Notes: a model not told the origin generated them from the letters alone. Positions 10,140 through 22,665 are shown, counted from the stretch's first letter. The stretch is 64,000 nucleotides of DNA from Termitomyces sp. T153 (GCA_018296165.2 JACKQL020000075.1:1-64000); one strand, 5' to 3'. Made by a program: numbers and translations.

Positions 10140-12689
10140 CACCGCCTCAAATGCTGACAAAAGTGTGGTGAAAACCAAGAGAGGGGTGGATACAAAAACT
10201 CAAATTGCCTATCAGCAGAACTAGGTTGCCATCATAGAGACAGACAGAAGTGACATCAGATAGTATAAAATTGGTAGAGAGAGGGTGATGGCGAACAGGT
10301 AGGGGAAAAAGGGACATTGCAGCAGGTTAAGGACAAGGTCCAGAAGTAAAGGGGGGCATGTGGGCCCACAATCTGGACATTGGACTGAAGCTGAAGCTCA
10401 AAGTGCTGCTTTTATGCTCAGAGGAGGGAGTAGACTTGCATCTCTCTCTCATGGCTAAAATTGTTGTGGTTCACACATTCTAGCTGAAGGGGTCTGCATT
10501 CCAAAAAAAAAGAAAAGAATGACCTATAGATCATTAGTGGTATACATTCAGGGGAGAGCTGAAGAGGGTGAAGGTTTAAGCTAAGAAATAAAGTTGAAAC
10601 TTCATTCCCCAGTTGGTTTAGGAGGCAATGGAGGAGGCAGAGTAATTGCTTGGTTGAATCCAGCACTAAAGGACAAGAATGGCTGTATATGCATCTGAGG
10701 GACAGACCTGTTTTGCAGTTTCAGCAGTATGGGATGCTCAAGTCCATCATCCAGAGAAAGATCATTGTTCATAGCAACTTTTGACACCCAAGCATCTTCT
10801 TCTTGGGTCTCTTGGATATACTCAACAGGCGGACAAGGCATGAGAGGCAGGGGCAGTATGTGGAGCAGGAGGAAGACCTGTGAATGCCAAAGATAGTGCA
10901 TTGTGCTGTGCTTCCATTTCCACAATCCATTCCTGGTCAATACAATCCCCCCTTCACCAATCAAAAATGCTGACCTTGGTAATATGAGCTCCCCTTGGGT
11001 TATCCTACTGAGAGTGTCTTGGTTCTCATCCAAGCTTGGGGGGGTGACAACAACACATCTGCATTGCATTGATGTTGATGTCTTTCCTCCAGCTCAAGGC
11101 TTCCAAGCCAAAAACTCACTCTAGGCTCTCAAACAAACAAACATCTCAACCCTCTTCTGACCCTTATCCCATTTCAGAATTACAGAACCCCCCCACACAC
11201 ACATCTACTTCAACAGGCTACACCATCAAATTCAAGAAACAGACTCAAACAATTGGAAGATTTTCAAAAAAAAAAAAAAAAAAAAACCCCTTTGATATTT
11301 GTATATTTGTATTCAGCACAAATTCAAGGATTCAAGGAGGAAGGCTCAATCACAACATGTTATTGATTGAGGGAAATAGTCTTTTCTTTTATTGGGACAG
11401 ATACTACACCCACAATAGTTCTGAGGACTCTAGTCGTGGAATATATGTACATTCTATAAATCACTATTTTTGGAGCAGCTTGGTCTGGTCAGTAAACCCA
11501 TGCATGACCCAGGCTTTGGTTGGGCTTGGAGATTGCTTTGCTGAGCCTGGGATTACTCAAAGCTGAGCCTGAGCTTTGGAGTTTGAGGACAGGATGGGTT
11601 TGGCACAGCATGGCATTATGTACAGCAATTCATTATCACTTGATGTCAGAGGCAAGGGATAAGTCACACACTGGATTGGAACACAGGCACACTCTTCCAT
11701 CTATGACAATGATCATATTCAATAATACCATGGCCACAAGATGTTGAAATTATTTTTGGGCAGTAAAAAGTCATAATCAGACACATTACCAAATAGGGTA
11801 GTAATTCATAAACAAAATTATCCATCTTTGACATTCTGTCCTGCTGATGACTTACCAAGTTTGCCATGGTATAGTATGAACCAAGTGAGTTTTGGTCAAT
11901 CTTGTGTTTGTGCCAAGAACATCAGGTATAGTTGATCAGTGAGTTATTTCCTCTTGCTCCTCATTTGATGGTTGCTGAATCTTTGATATTTTGTAGTGTT
12001 AAAAAACAGTGTAAATATGCTCAGATGGAGTTTTATGCGAGGGATTATGATTAGAAAATCAGCTGCAAATATCCTAAGAAGGCAATTCCTCACTTTCACA
12101 TTCTCATAATTCGACAAAACACATGTGAGGTGACTGTGATGTGACCATTGATCTGGGGTTGCTGTCAAGTGCATGACATGACACCATGTAACATATTTTA
12201 ACTGTCCAGAGTGCCCTCTCAGCCACAACACCCACTACTCAAACACACTAAGTAAAGGCTGCAATTTTTAATTGAATATAAAATTTTGTAACTGTATCTC
12301 AATCTATGTTCATCAGTTCTATACAAAGCAGACCCCTGGAATGAATGACTACAACATAATTCCGTAATAATGTACACCAGTCCACCATTCTGCATACCAA
12401 ATCTACAATGTGGTCTTTCTGACATTAATATATCTGTTTAGTCAGGGGAAGGTGTTGGCAATATAAATGAATAGCAGGACTAAAATGACTGAAAACAAAA
12501 CAAGCATGCAAAACACATAAGTAGTGTCAAAGTCCAGGCCGACTGGATGAGCAGACCAGGAAACATGACCTTTCCAACTGAATCAACCTTGAAAGGTTTT
12601 TGGATAGAGCTGACAAGAACCCTCTACAGAGTAGCAGGAAACTCATTGATTAGTGTGTATGTATCCTACTTTCAAGTCAAGAAATATTC
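10140..12689. repeat. CpG-depleted, decayed repeat block
   Basis: By eye only a handful of CpG dinucleotides occur in about 2.5 kb, with TG and CA in excess. A poly-A run at 11267-11287 and other homopolymers are present. No frame longer than about 160 codons survives, and none is recognisable. It is most likely an old transposon body mutated by methylated-cytosine deamination. It continues into the transposase relic at 12690-13184. Confidence 0.55.
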
Positions 12690-13184
12690 CAAATATGTTG
12701 CTTCTACCACTGTTTACTCCCTCTCATCTCTCTAACTCTGCCCAGCTTTCTCCAGGTCCTTCATGAGAGCCTCTGGCAAGACTCAGTGTCCCCAGTACTT
12801 TGTGCTTGCCCAGGCTGCCTGCCTGCTATTAAGACCTTTGAAATAGGTGTCTTTAAAGCAAATGGAACACGTAGCAAATCTAGTTTTAGAATCAGTAAGA
12901 AAATATTCATATCTCACTTTCTCAATGATTCAATAGGAGCTGACTCCAATGCCTCCAGTACACTCCTCTCAAGATCAGCCTCTTTAGTTGATGCAGGGAA
13001 ACCTACGATAAACTCTCTTTGCATAGCCCCAGCATTGTTCAATGAAATTCAATTCACAGTGAATTTCGGCAGGAACAAACACTTCGAAATCCCCGTTTTT
13101 GACCAAGGTACATATAGAGATGTAATGGTGACATAACAATTCCCTCTTTTCCTCTAATTTCGTGAACTCTCCTCCACATTTCAA
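12690..13184 (-). pseudogene. DDE transposase relic, C-terminal part
   Basis: The minus-strand frame contains EIHCELNFIEQCWGYAKRVY, the hallmark block around the last catalytic acid of a large basidiomycete DDE transposase family (HCELNxIExxWgxaKR). After frameshifts and stops the expected downstream blocks follow: a SVLEALESAPIESLRK segment and a GLNSRQAAWASTKYWGH segment ending in VLPEALM. The N-terminal two thirds and both ends of the element are absent. Several stops make it non-functional. Confidence 0.75.
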
Positions 13185-13830
13185 AAATAAATACTCGAGA
13201 TCAGAATCAGAAATGAACTTCCCTCATGTAGAAAGATAATTTACAGAACTTTATTTCTCTCTTTTACAATTGTCTAAAAAATTCAATGAACTGAGGAAGC
13301 AGTTTTTCCAATTTCCTGCTTCCTAGCGCGTTCGTCCACGGTTTCAATCACATGGGCTTGTCGAGTTATTGGAATGGTCGCTCTGTCTTAGCGAGGTCTA
13401 TTATGTATTTTTTATAATAAATATCTAGCATCAGTCTTCAGAAGGAAGTTCTTCAAATTTCACCCACAAACACCGCCGCGGGAGTTGTGGGTACCGAGAT
13501 CAGTGACCCTAACGGCGTTCTTCTTTGTGATTGGCCACGTGAATGATTATCTCCCAAAAAAGCACAACTAATCAAACTCTCAATGACGTTTGAGTTTTTT
13601 TTTCCTTTCTCTTTATTTACTTGTGTGACATAATGTTATTTTTGTTTCGCTTTATCGTGATCTCTGATTTTGATTTTTATATTACCGATCGAGTATCGTG
13701 AATCCAGTATTTCACGCAAGTGTCCAAGAGGCCACCATCTAGCGAGAAACATTTGTTGCAGCCTGTTTGGTTGACCTCGTGTAATAGGTGGTCAGAATGC
13801 CTCTTCCTCTCCACTCTCCCTTCAAGATCA
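13185..13830. other. Intergenic; part resembles 15140-15225
   Basis: No gene seen. The last 100 bases (about 13730-13830: 'gttgcagcctgtttggttga', then pyrimidine-rich sequence ending in a tcgatggct-like site) resemble 15140-15225. A short upstream ORF, ATG at 13797 ending TAG at 13841, precedes the next gene. Confidence 0.45.
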
Positions 13831-14657
13831 ATGACTCGTAGGTAATTTTGTCACTCTTCTATTAAACCGGGGGTTCCATCGCACTCATGATAGACCTTTT
13901 TTTCCAGAGAGACCGGTCGCCGTCTATTGACACAAGAGGAGCATGCCACTAGCATGATCCGGATCGTGTACAATCGTGAAATCAATGTGGACCACATTGC
14001 ACAACGACTCAGCACCACGCACACTTCGGTCCACAACGTCGCAAGGACCATCACTGACAAAGGCGGCGTGTGGGAAAGTACACCAGAGATTCAAAGGCCG
14101 AGGCCGGCGGTGATGGCCATACCTATCCCAAAGCCAGTTGCAGCCAAACGTACATGGTTGCTTCCTACTTCTGCTGTCAGTAGAATTCGGTTTGATATCG
14201 TTTGTTTCGCCGATATTGACAGCGGTCACTGGTGTCTACCCCCATTAGAGTTCATCAAGGAGATTTAGAGCAGGTGATGAAACTCGTTCAAGTATGATTC
14301 GTCCATTTGGATTACCTACACCGGACTCTTCAGTGACGTATATCGAACCGGTGCGAGTCAGATTTTATTTTTCCTCGTTAGTTCCTGATATTGAATTATC
14401 CCTTCGATTCTTATATTACGCAGCAGACAACAGTAGCGATGCCTCCTGACTTGGGAACCTTTCTGAGAAACCTCGAACACGATATGAGCTCGCTCACTGG
14501 CGATATGGAAGCTCAAGGTTTTCCGACAATCGAATATCTTCTCGCATTTGCACCGTGGTCAGAAGAGAGGCTTCATGAGTTATTCAAAGCTACCCTTCCG
14601 AATATGACTGTACCACAGAGATTTATACTCGTCAATGCATTGAAGAAGTACGCTTGA
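13831..14657 (+). CDS. Small HTH-plus-SAM-like protein, 193 residues
   Basis: Model: exons 13831-13841, 13908-14175, 14223-14291 and 14424-14657. All junctions are GT-AG and keep frame. The third intron (132 bp) is long for this window, so a small exon could be missed. Residues 10-55 (LTQEEHATSMIRIVYNREIN and on) look like a helix-turn-helix. The last 75 residues (PPDLGTFLRNLEHDMSSLTG ... WSEERLHELF) resemble the SAM-like helical bundles found in many agaricomycete orphan proteins. An overlapping upstream ORF starts at 13797. I know no function. An alternative is that only the last exon is a real gene. Confidence 0.5.
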
Positions 14658-14806
14658 GTATTGTTCGTTGATCCCAATGCATCTGTTGTCCACGTTAAAG
14701 TATGAATACTTGAAGCACGAGAATGTGGCTTTGAACATGAAAGTTGACTTTTGTTTAGTGGAAACAGGGAAAAGCACGCTCGCCGTGGTGTAAAGACTGA
14801 ACGTAT

Positions 14807-15175
14807 CCTCCAGTGATATGAACGCGAGACTACGATAAAGTAACTCGGTTAGTGGCAGCTCGCCACAGTCTTCTACTAACCAAGCTCCCAGGCACGATCC
14901 CCCTTGGAGCCAATGTCAGTGCGTCTCAAGCGCAAGTGGTGCAGCCTGTTTGAGAATTAGGCGCCCCAGGAAGGATTTAGTTCAGCGCGGAGTACATGGA
15001 CGCGAGACTGGGATGAGGTAACTCAGGTGGCGGCAGCTCGCCACAGTCTTCTCGGGAGGGCACGACTAAGGCACGATTTCCGAGAGCCGATGTCATTGTA
15101 TCTTAAGCGCAGATCCTACATACATGGCGATGAAGGTATCACTGAGACAAGTGTTGTAGCCTATTTGGTTGAAGT
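14807..15175. repeat. Diverged tandem duplication, unit about 185 bp
   Basis: The segments 14807-14955 and 14992-15170 align: 'gcgagact', 'gtaactc', 'ggcagctcgccacagtcttct', 'aggcacgat', 'gccgatgtca/gccaatgtca', 'ctcaagcgca/cttaagcgca'. They are about 70-75 % alike by eye. Their 3' parts, with 'gcagcctgttt', also match sequence upstream of the HTH/SAM-like gene at 13760. Confidence 0.7.
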
Positions 15176-15204
15176 TCGCCGCTTCCTGTTCTTCACTTTC
15201 CTTC

Positions 15205-15817
15205 CCGATCGATGGCTCTACACCAGAACACCATGGCATCCAGGGCAACAAACAAGCAGACAAAGAAGGCAGCCAAAAGCAACAAGACAGACTCACAAAG
15301 CATACTCATTCTGCAGAAACCACTTCCAAAGTCCAATTCAGTGATTGTCACGAGACACAAGAAAGCCTGAAGAGAAGCAGCACAAAGGCACATAACGGAG
15401 CCTCCACGTCTTGCCAAAGCCAAGGCTGTAGACCCAGACATGCCAAACACCTTGAAAATTATCACCACACTTGCCCAACTGCCACACAAATATGCCTCCA
15501 TACTAGTCCAACTTCATACTGGACACTGCCCATAGAACCTCTATCTACACTGGACTCAGAAGGCAGAGTTGCCCATCTGCGCAGCCTTCAGTAATGCCCC
15601 AGAGACGGTTACTCATTACCTGTTAGAATGCAGGGCATACAACAGGCACAGAGTTGAACCACACAGAGTTGTCCACTCAGGACTGAAAGCCTTCAGCATT
15701 TTGCTCAGCAATCCCAATGCAATCAAAACCCTGTTCAACTATGTTCATGTGACAAGACAGTTTGAACAATCTTACAGAGACCTGATGGCTATGAAGGAGA
15801 TGGAGAGAGACCAGTAG
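15205..15817 (+). pseudogene. LINE relic: RNase H end and C-terminal domain
   Basis: The first part carries an RNase H tail (TPEHHGIQGNKQADKEGS). A -1/+1 shift then leads to 'DPDMPNTLKIITTLAQLPHK' and, after an in-frame TAG, to ETVTHYLLECRAYNRHR. That last string is the conserved C-terminal block of basidiomycete Tad-type LINEs, and it ends with a natural stop at 15815-15817. The family differs from the LINE at 1-3240. The body is CpG-poor. The 5' part of the element is missing. Confidence 0.8.
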
Positions 15818-17330
15818 CAAGTCAATTTGCCCGCCTTTACAGTACTAACTTTACTTACTTAATTCTACTTACAGAAACAGCCTGCAAAGGTATAATATGG
15901 ACTTGAGCCCAGTCCTGGGCACAACCATAGCATAGATACAGCAGACCAACTTATGACAGGAGAGATATGTACCATCTGTATGTAGATAATTTTGTTTTAA
16001 AAAAAGAACAAGAATTAGCAGTGTACTAATCTCCTCACTGGAACAGTCTAGTTCTGAGTTCAGGGAAAGAATAATTAGAAATATCACTCTTCACAATGCA
16101 ATTCAGTTTGGCAAATAGAATGCATTCATCAGTATGCAATAGACATGTACAATAATAGGTTTTGAGTGAAGACAAGCTTTGGATTGGTGAGCACACACAG
16201 CTGCTTGATTGAAAGTCACATAGACAATCTGAAGGCCACACAGGCAAAATATGTACACAGCTAATTCACTACAGTGCAATGGCATAGCACTACACAGAAG
16301 TCTTGAACTCTGCATAGAAGCTACCTTAACACAGTGCACAATCATTTCCAATCATACATGAAAGATATATAATGTGGAGTAATTACAACTTGTTCATTTT
16401 TTACATCCTACATACTGCTTAGCTTATACCAAGGCCTATCTACTGTACCAGTAATGTGTGATGTACATGAGCAGCAATACATGTATTTAGGGTCTATCAT
16501 AGTGTAAGTCTGGGCCCTTCAGGAACAACTGTCTCTGTCCAGTGCCCACTTATAAAGCACTTGCCAGGCCTAGGGGGTATACAGGGGCACCATCCAGCTG
16601 TGTGTCCTGATGCAATGTAGAGGGATGTATGATTTCAATAGCCAGAAGCAATCTGGTAAGATGAGCACCAAGAGAACAAGCCTGTAATGTAGTAGGAGGA
16701 GCAGGAGCTGGTGTATGACCTGAAGGGTTTATAAACAGATATAAAGCTAAGAAGCATGTAGCCATACCTGAAGGGGCACAAGCCAAGTGGGAAGGGGAGG
16801 TGCAAGGCAAGAGGGCCTAGGCAAGAGGGCCTAAGGCTGCAATTGCAAAACATCTGCACCATATTGTTTCAACAGACTGAGAAGGAATGCCTGGGAGAAT
16901 ATAAGCATATTGGAGTCAGAAGGTATGGTTTCCAAGGAGGATGGGGCCAATTGCAATGAATAGCATAGCTCTGGAGCTGTAGGCTGAGTACACCAGGAGG
17001 TTGGAATAGCAGAAGAGGATTTGAATGGTCTACAGAACACATGTAGTTGTCTGCTGCCCCTGGTGACAACTGCAGCCCAGGTAAAGACTGTGCTGGGCAC
17101 TTGGATGCTCATTGGCAAGCAGTCCAGAAGAAGGGGAAGGTTCTCTTGGGAGGAATGCTGAGAGGATGAGAATTCATAGTAGATGAACATGACCAAGGGA
17201 CAGAAGTAATAGATGCAGCACCAGGAGGGGGGATACACATAGGAGAAAAGGGCCCAGTGACTTAGGAGGAACTCCTGAGGGGTAAATTGTACAAGCAAAG
17301 GGCAGATGCAGCATGTGAGAGAAATGGCTG
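15818..17330. repeat. CpG-depleted decayed repeat block
   Basis: Virtually no CpG in about 1.5 kb, high TG/CA, and no coding frame I can identify. It ends abruptly near 17330, where CpG returns. Probably the 3' end and neighbours of the LINE relic. Confidence 0.5.
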
Positions 17331-18575
17331 GGGGGGATCGATTGGTTCACAAGAAGAATCTACCAATCTGGCGCCAGCCTGCAGAGTTTTGGATAGACCG
17401 GCCTCAGGACTGGCCTGCAGAGTCTTGGAGAGACCTGCATCAGGAGGGGGAGTAGCCTCTCATAAGGACTCTTCATAGTCCATGCTGATTTCTTCATCAG
17501 TTAGCCTTCTCCCTCTATGTCCTTGATGGCAGGTCAATGAGAGACAGACCCACACATGCCTAGGCAAGATGAATGATTGTAGTCAGAGGCTTTAGAACCA
17601 GCAGGAGACACTGGTTGAGAGCGGGTATGAAAGCAGCAGTTGAGCAAGGAAGCAGTAGCTGAGGACACAGAGGACATGTCTGCATAGGAAATAGTAGTCA
17701 TAAGCCACGAAGATATGTGGAAGAAAACTCAGAAAAGTATCACAGTAGAGTACGAGATGGAAATTCAGAATAAAGAGAGGAGAGGGCATGTGACCGCAAC
17801 TACCACATCATAAAACGTGTTCTGCATTCATTCCGTGACCTCCCTTCCGTCTGCAGACTCCCAATTTCAAAAATCTAACCGAGCGAACTGAACGAAGAAA
17901 CAAGCACCCCTATTCGGCTGTCACCAAAGTTATTACTTCACATTCCATACCTGGCTACGACTCCCAAGTATGTACTTCACTATGGTACTTCACTATGGCC
18001 TTACTCCAGGGCGGCTGCCTTTACCTTAGGCTGTACGGGTACTTGTCTGCGCCGAGAGACACTGCAGAGATCGAGTATTCATATCTTCATCGAATTCTGA
18101 GCTAGACAGAAGGAACCATCACCACAACCTCATGCCAGTTGGGTGAACTCAAATTGATCGCTTTCCCAGCGGACGGACAGAAGCCTGTACAGACCTGAAA
18201 AAGATGGTTGGGTAGGCATTTTACTAGAGGACATGATGCGTGTTTCTGCGTTGGTCCAGATACATGACTGCAGCCTGGCATATTACAGCTCAACGAATAT
18301 CGAGGACCATGTAGACCGTTCTCTGTCTTTCCCCTATCAACTAAGTACTCCCTTGAACAACCATAGACAAAAGCGTTTGGCGTTTCCTGATCAGACGAGG
18401 ATTTTATCCCAGGTCGATCGCGACGGAAAATCCAGTATCCGGACTTGTAAGTGTCCTGTATGTCAATGAGTTGACAGCATCAATCTTCGATACATAGTGA
18501 AACAAAGTCAACTTATCATCGGCTCATACTCAATTTGCTATTTAGCTCGACATAATCTATGAGTTCTCTTTACAG
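17331..18575. other. Intergenic, nothing recognised
   Basis: Normal CpG from about 17800. Small open frames only. A short imperfect duplication ('gataga/gagaga', 'ccggcctcaggactggcctgcagagt') occurs near 17380-17440. Confidence 0.4.
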
Positions 18576-19845
18576 CTAACAAGATAAATCAGTCTTGTCA
18601 CAGACTATGATTTTCCAGTCACGACAGATATCGAAAGCCTCCCATCTTTCATTTCCTAAGATGCTTCTGACCCATTTCTCTACCTCTCTTTCGACATGAG
18701 GATTAGGGTCAGCTTTGAGTTGATCATGATTCCTCCTGAGTACTGTTAGGTCAGGACATACCCAGTCAAATCGCAGCTTGCTGCCAAATCTGAGGTCGGT
18801 TATCAATTTCATCTGGGTTGTAGACTCTAGCTTCTCGATCCAGATTTTACATGCGTAGCAACGCCTCTGGCTGCACCCGATTACTATATCACGGTCCTGA
18901 GCTATGTTGCGCTTTGTCAAGTCCAGAAAAAGGCGAATCTCGGGATGGACAGATAGAGCGATTTGAATAAATCCCTCCTTATCCCCGTTCCAACCCAGAA
19001 ATTTCCAGTTCAACCTTGAAAGCATGATATCCTTTGCATCATCTTCCAAGTCCGAGTCTTCAACAAAGGTCTTCTTGAATCGGTTCCTAACTGCTGTTGT
19101 ATCTAGCATACGTTTGACGGTCCCATATCCAACATCCGTGACCCATTCAACACGTATTTCTCCCTCTAGCCTTTGAAGAAAAGTGATAGCGTACCCTATG
19201 TCGATATACTGCGTCACTTTTGCCAGATGGCGTTTCAATCTCGTATCACCGAGTGTGTAGAAAAACCGGGAGTCGAAGAGTGTCCTCGTAGCGTACATGC
19301 GCGTATTTCCAAACTCCTGGTTTTTGGTAAGGTGATCATTGCAGGGATCAAGAACGTGAACAAGGGTCTGTGGAACTTCGGCGGGTACTGTCTGATTCAG
19401 CCCGTTCATTTTGAGAAATGCCAGAGACCAACGCCCACTGAAATCATGCATTGAAGGATCTGGGTCAGGCTCATATTCTTTGGCCGCCTCGCATAGACCA
19501 CCGGATTCTCCCACAAAGGATGTAGGAGTTTCGGAGTTTCCGAATCCTTTTGTTGACTTGATCAGGACTACGTTAGGAGAGAAAAGGAATGAGATCGAGC
19601 CAGTCTTTAGCTGCTGTTAACTCTTTCAGGAGTGATGTGGCAGCGGAGCGATCTTCATCATTGACACATCCACCTTTCGCCAGGATGAGTGTGGCGGGTG
19701 TGTCCTGATAGTAACAAGCAATTACGCCCTCGGATTGACCAGTCGTCAAGTAAATCGTTACAGCATCGAAGATGGTCAGGGTGGATCTATGTTCCAACGG
19801 CACGTAAGTTTCGCCATAAAGGTTTGAGCGCAGTTTGCTTTAAAG
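18576..19845 (-). pseudogene. OTT_1508-like deaminase family gene, frameshifted
   Basis: The long 3' frame (19514-18576) contains the zinc-site pattern of the OTT_1508-like (fungal-expanded) deaminases: a VHPEIRLFLDL helix where the family has H-A/P-E, then VIGCSQRRCYACKIWIE with the paired cysteines. The upstream frame (about 19845-19576) reads PLEHRSTLTIFDAVTIYLTT ... KDWLDLIPFLS and should continue as PNVVLIKSTKGF, but that continuation is shifted by one base near 19572-19580. I see no intron that fixes this. It is therefore either a pseudogene or a sequencing indel. A LINE relic lies immediately upstream on the same strand and probably removed the 5' exon. The natural substrate of the family is not established. 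Confidence 0.7.
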
Positions 19846-19974
19846 CCACAAGTCTTCCGTAAGCTGATCTTGAGTGGACATAAATTAGTAAGTAACCGGA
19901 AAAAAAGCGACAAGGGAGCTCGCCGGTTCAAACTCCGAAAGTTCCTGGTATATTACCAAGTGCGGGGCTTGTTC

Positions 19975-20458
19975 GTCCTCAGCGGCCCTCTTCCTGTCCT
20001 CATCTGATGTCAGGACAGTCTATTTTGATCCTCCTAGATATCATGCTCCGCCACTCATTCTCGATCTCCGCATCTGACAGGATCGCTTACTGGGCAGCCT
20101 TTCGTGATATCCTCCACTCGCACCTCAGCTTCCATATATGACATCAAGCGAGCCGATTCAGACACCACGATCGTCAACATTCTCTTACCTCCAGGTATCG
20201 CTCCGCCTGTTTTCAACTTGAAGCTGGGGATGCTAGTTGGCTGCCGAGTATTGCGCCATACGATGGCTTACTCCAGAGGAGGCTTCTTATCTCGAACAGT
20301 TCACCAGCTAGCTGCCAGACCCTATCCTGTCCTGAGGCTCCACAATTTGTTAGGATGTGCTCCATGTCCTCTGTTACTCTGCATATACACTTGGAAGTTG
20401 GCAACGCTGCACTGACTTCAAGCACGTTGATTTCCTGTGAAAGCCATTGTGTCTTCAT
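19975..20458 (-). mobile_element. LINE relic, same family as 1-3240
   Basis: Minus-strand peptides match the C-terminus of the LINE at 160-3237. CRVTEDMEHILTNCGASGQD lines up with its ESMEHILTKCKCTGQG knuckle, PSYGAILGSQL with SLGSILGSALL, and (after frameshifts) LSDAEIENEWRSMISRR with LSEVEISNRWNAAIKKR. Only about the last 150 codons remain, with stops. Its 3' end points into the truncated 5' side of the deaminase pseudogene. Confidence 0.8.
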
Positions 20459-20725
20459 ATCCGTTACCCCGAATCAGATTCTACACTAGATACATAAGTA
20501 AGGTTGAGTGAGCTTTTTCTTGGCAAATCTATCATTTTCTAACAAACATTACAGTGTCAACGTCACCTTCAATGTCACCTTCATACGCCGTAATAACCAT
20601 CGTAGCCTGATGTGGAAAGCTTTCTCACATGTTCAACGTGCTTCCCTTCCTCTTCCATCTTCCAAGGATGAAGAGATAAAAGCTGATGATTCCTTAAGCC
20701 AGTTCATAACCGTCGTCCTGATTGA

Positions 20726-22141
20726 ATGGCTTTCTCCTTCGTGACATTGTCAGCGTTGATAGTATCTGCTGCCGCTCAGACTTCGGGCTCATTTTCTTTA
20801 CTCTCGTACAATGTTGCTGGTCTTCCTGGTGAGTGATAGTCTACATTATGAACTGTACCAGGTTTCCAACAAACAGTAGAGATCTGGTCGTCTGGCAACC
20901 CGAAAGTGAACACTCCTCTAATTTCTCCTCGCCTCGGCCCCTACAACATTATCAATGTTCAGGAGGATTTTAACTACCACGATGCCTTGTATGCCAACGA
21001 CTCTCATCCATTCCGGACCCCGACCTCTGGCATCGCTGGCACTGGATCTGGTCTCAACACCCTCTCTGATTTTCCTTACTTTGATCTTGACCGTGTCAAA
21101 TGGTCTTCTTGCAACCTCAATGGTGGAGACTGCCTTACCCCAAAGGGATTCACCTTCGCCCGTATTCGAGTCAGAGACGGGTTTTGGCTCGACCTCTATA
21201 ATCTTCATGGTGATGCCGGTGATGATGTCGATGACATCAATGCCCGTGCATCCAACCTTGCCCAGCTCACCTCCTACATTGAAAGTGAGTCTGCTGGTAT
21301 GCCCATCGTCATCATGGGAGACACGAACACTCGCTATACCCGCATAGGCGATTCAGAATCCCTTCACAGCCTCATTGACGGTCTCGGAGTCACTGATGCT
21401 TGGGTTAGCGCCATACGCGGCGGCTCATTCCCAGTTGAAAATGCAGAACCTTTGGTCTGCGATTTCCCCTTCACTTCTGGTACCACCCAGGCCGAGATGG
21501 TAGCCTGTGAGGTCGTCGACAAGATCTTTGTTCGCAACGGCAGTGCCGTATCGTTCGAATCAGTTACATTCACCAACGAGAATGACGCATTCGTTGACGA
21601 CGCTGGTGCCCCCCTGAGTGACCACTACCCCATTTCAAGCGTTATCTCTTGGACACTTTCCTCTTCGATGCGTCTTGGTGACTATGTCGGTGGCACCGAT
21701 GGCTATTTCTTCAACGATCTCTCTTCCAACCCCCCTGCTGTCCCTCAAATCAGCTCCCTGACCATCAGGAGTGACAGCCGTGTCCATTCCCTCTCGTACG
21801 GAGCCTCCTATACTTTCGGTAACAGTACCACAATAATGTATGTGCATCGTGGCGGTGATGGTGGCATCCCCGTAACCTTGGATCTTGACTCGGACGAGTA
21901 TGTCTATAAAATGACGGCATGTGTGGGAACCTCCAACGACTCAAACAGCATCTTCTATATCAGCTTCACGACCAACCACGAAAGGGTCCTCTCTGGTGGA
22001 GTAATTACCAGCAATTGCACCACTATGACTACTCCTACCGATGTCATTGTCGATGGTGTTAATTGGGGTCTCGTCGGATTCTGGGGTCGCATGGGTGTTG
22101 AGCTGTATCGCCTCGGTGCTATCTGGGGGGCTGCATACTAA
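20726..22141 (+). CDS. Secreted EEP-superfamily phosphodiesterase with jacalin-like domain
   Basis: Two exons (20726-20828 and 20877-22141; intron 48 bp) give 455 residues. A signal peptide (MAFSFVTLSALIVSAAA) precedes an endonuclease/exonuclease/phosphatase fold. Its motifs are SYNVAGLP near the start, NIINVQEDFNY (catalytic Glu region), LYNLHGDAG, MGDTNTRYTR (Asp-x-Asn) and the terminal SDHYPISS (Asp-His). From about residue 325 a beta-rich domain begins (ISSLTIRSDSRVHSL, then YVHRGGDGG, ending WGLVGFWGRMGVELYRLGAI), which reads as a jacalin-like lectin. The enzyme would cleave phosphodiesters (nucleic acid or sphingomyelin-type) outside the cell, with the lectin domain targeting glycans. 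The catalytic residues appear intact. Substrate is inferred only. Confidence 0.85.
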
Positions 22142-22665
22142 GGAGTTTATGTCTGATCTCGTGTCTTGCATAAGTTGAATATTACGAAAATGTAGGTACA
22201 ATTTGCACATCTATGTCTCCGTCCAGACAATAATGATCATAATTCATGACACCATTTCCAGTCTCGCCTTGACTCATCTCAAATGTTCGTCCAAGGTCCA
22301 CCCGACACGTTCTCGAGTTCGTCTTTGAGATTTGTACCACTAAGTGCCCATGTAATTTATGGGCAGTACATAATATTCGGTATTAACAACTCTTCGCGTC
22401 TATTACTCCTAAATATTCGCAGAGTATGGCCGATTGACCCGTTAACGCAGGATAGTTTCCTCAGCCTTGCTGCCTCAAATTTTTCTGAGAATTGCTTAAG
22501 CATCTGAGAACATTAAAGAAAATCTTTCCTCTCCAGTGTTGTTCGCAGAAATAGGTCGTGTGAACATACTTCAATACCTAAACTACTCAACCCGCAAGAT
22601 GATCGGGATACACGGGAATACCATGGACCATTTGTGAGGAACGACCTCGTTGATCAGAATTGCTT
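22142..22665. other. Convergent intergenic gap, no gene
   Basis: This is the space between the EEP gene and the 3' end of the SDR gene. AT-rich, with nothing recognisable beyond likely 3' UTRs. Confidence 0.5.

Noticed and set aside
10602..11069. 155-codon minus-strand ORF in the CpG-poor block
   Set aside because: No recognisable domain, and stops and homopolymers around it. More likely an open stretch in decayed repeat DNA.
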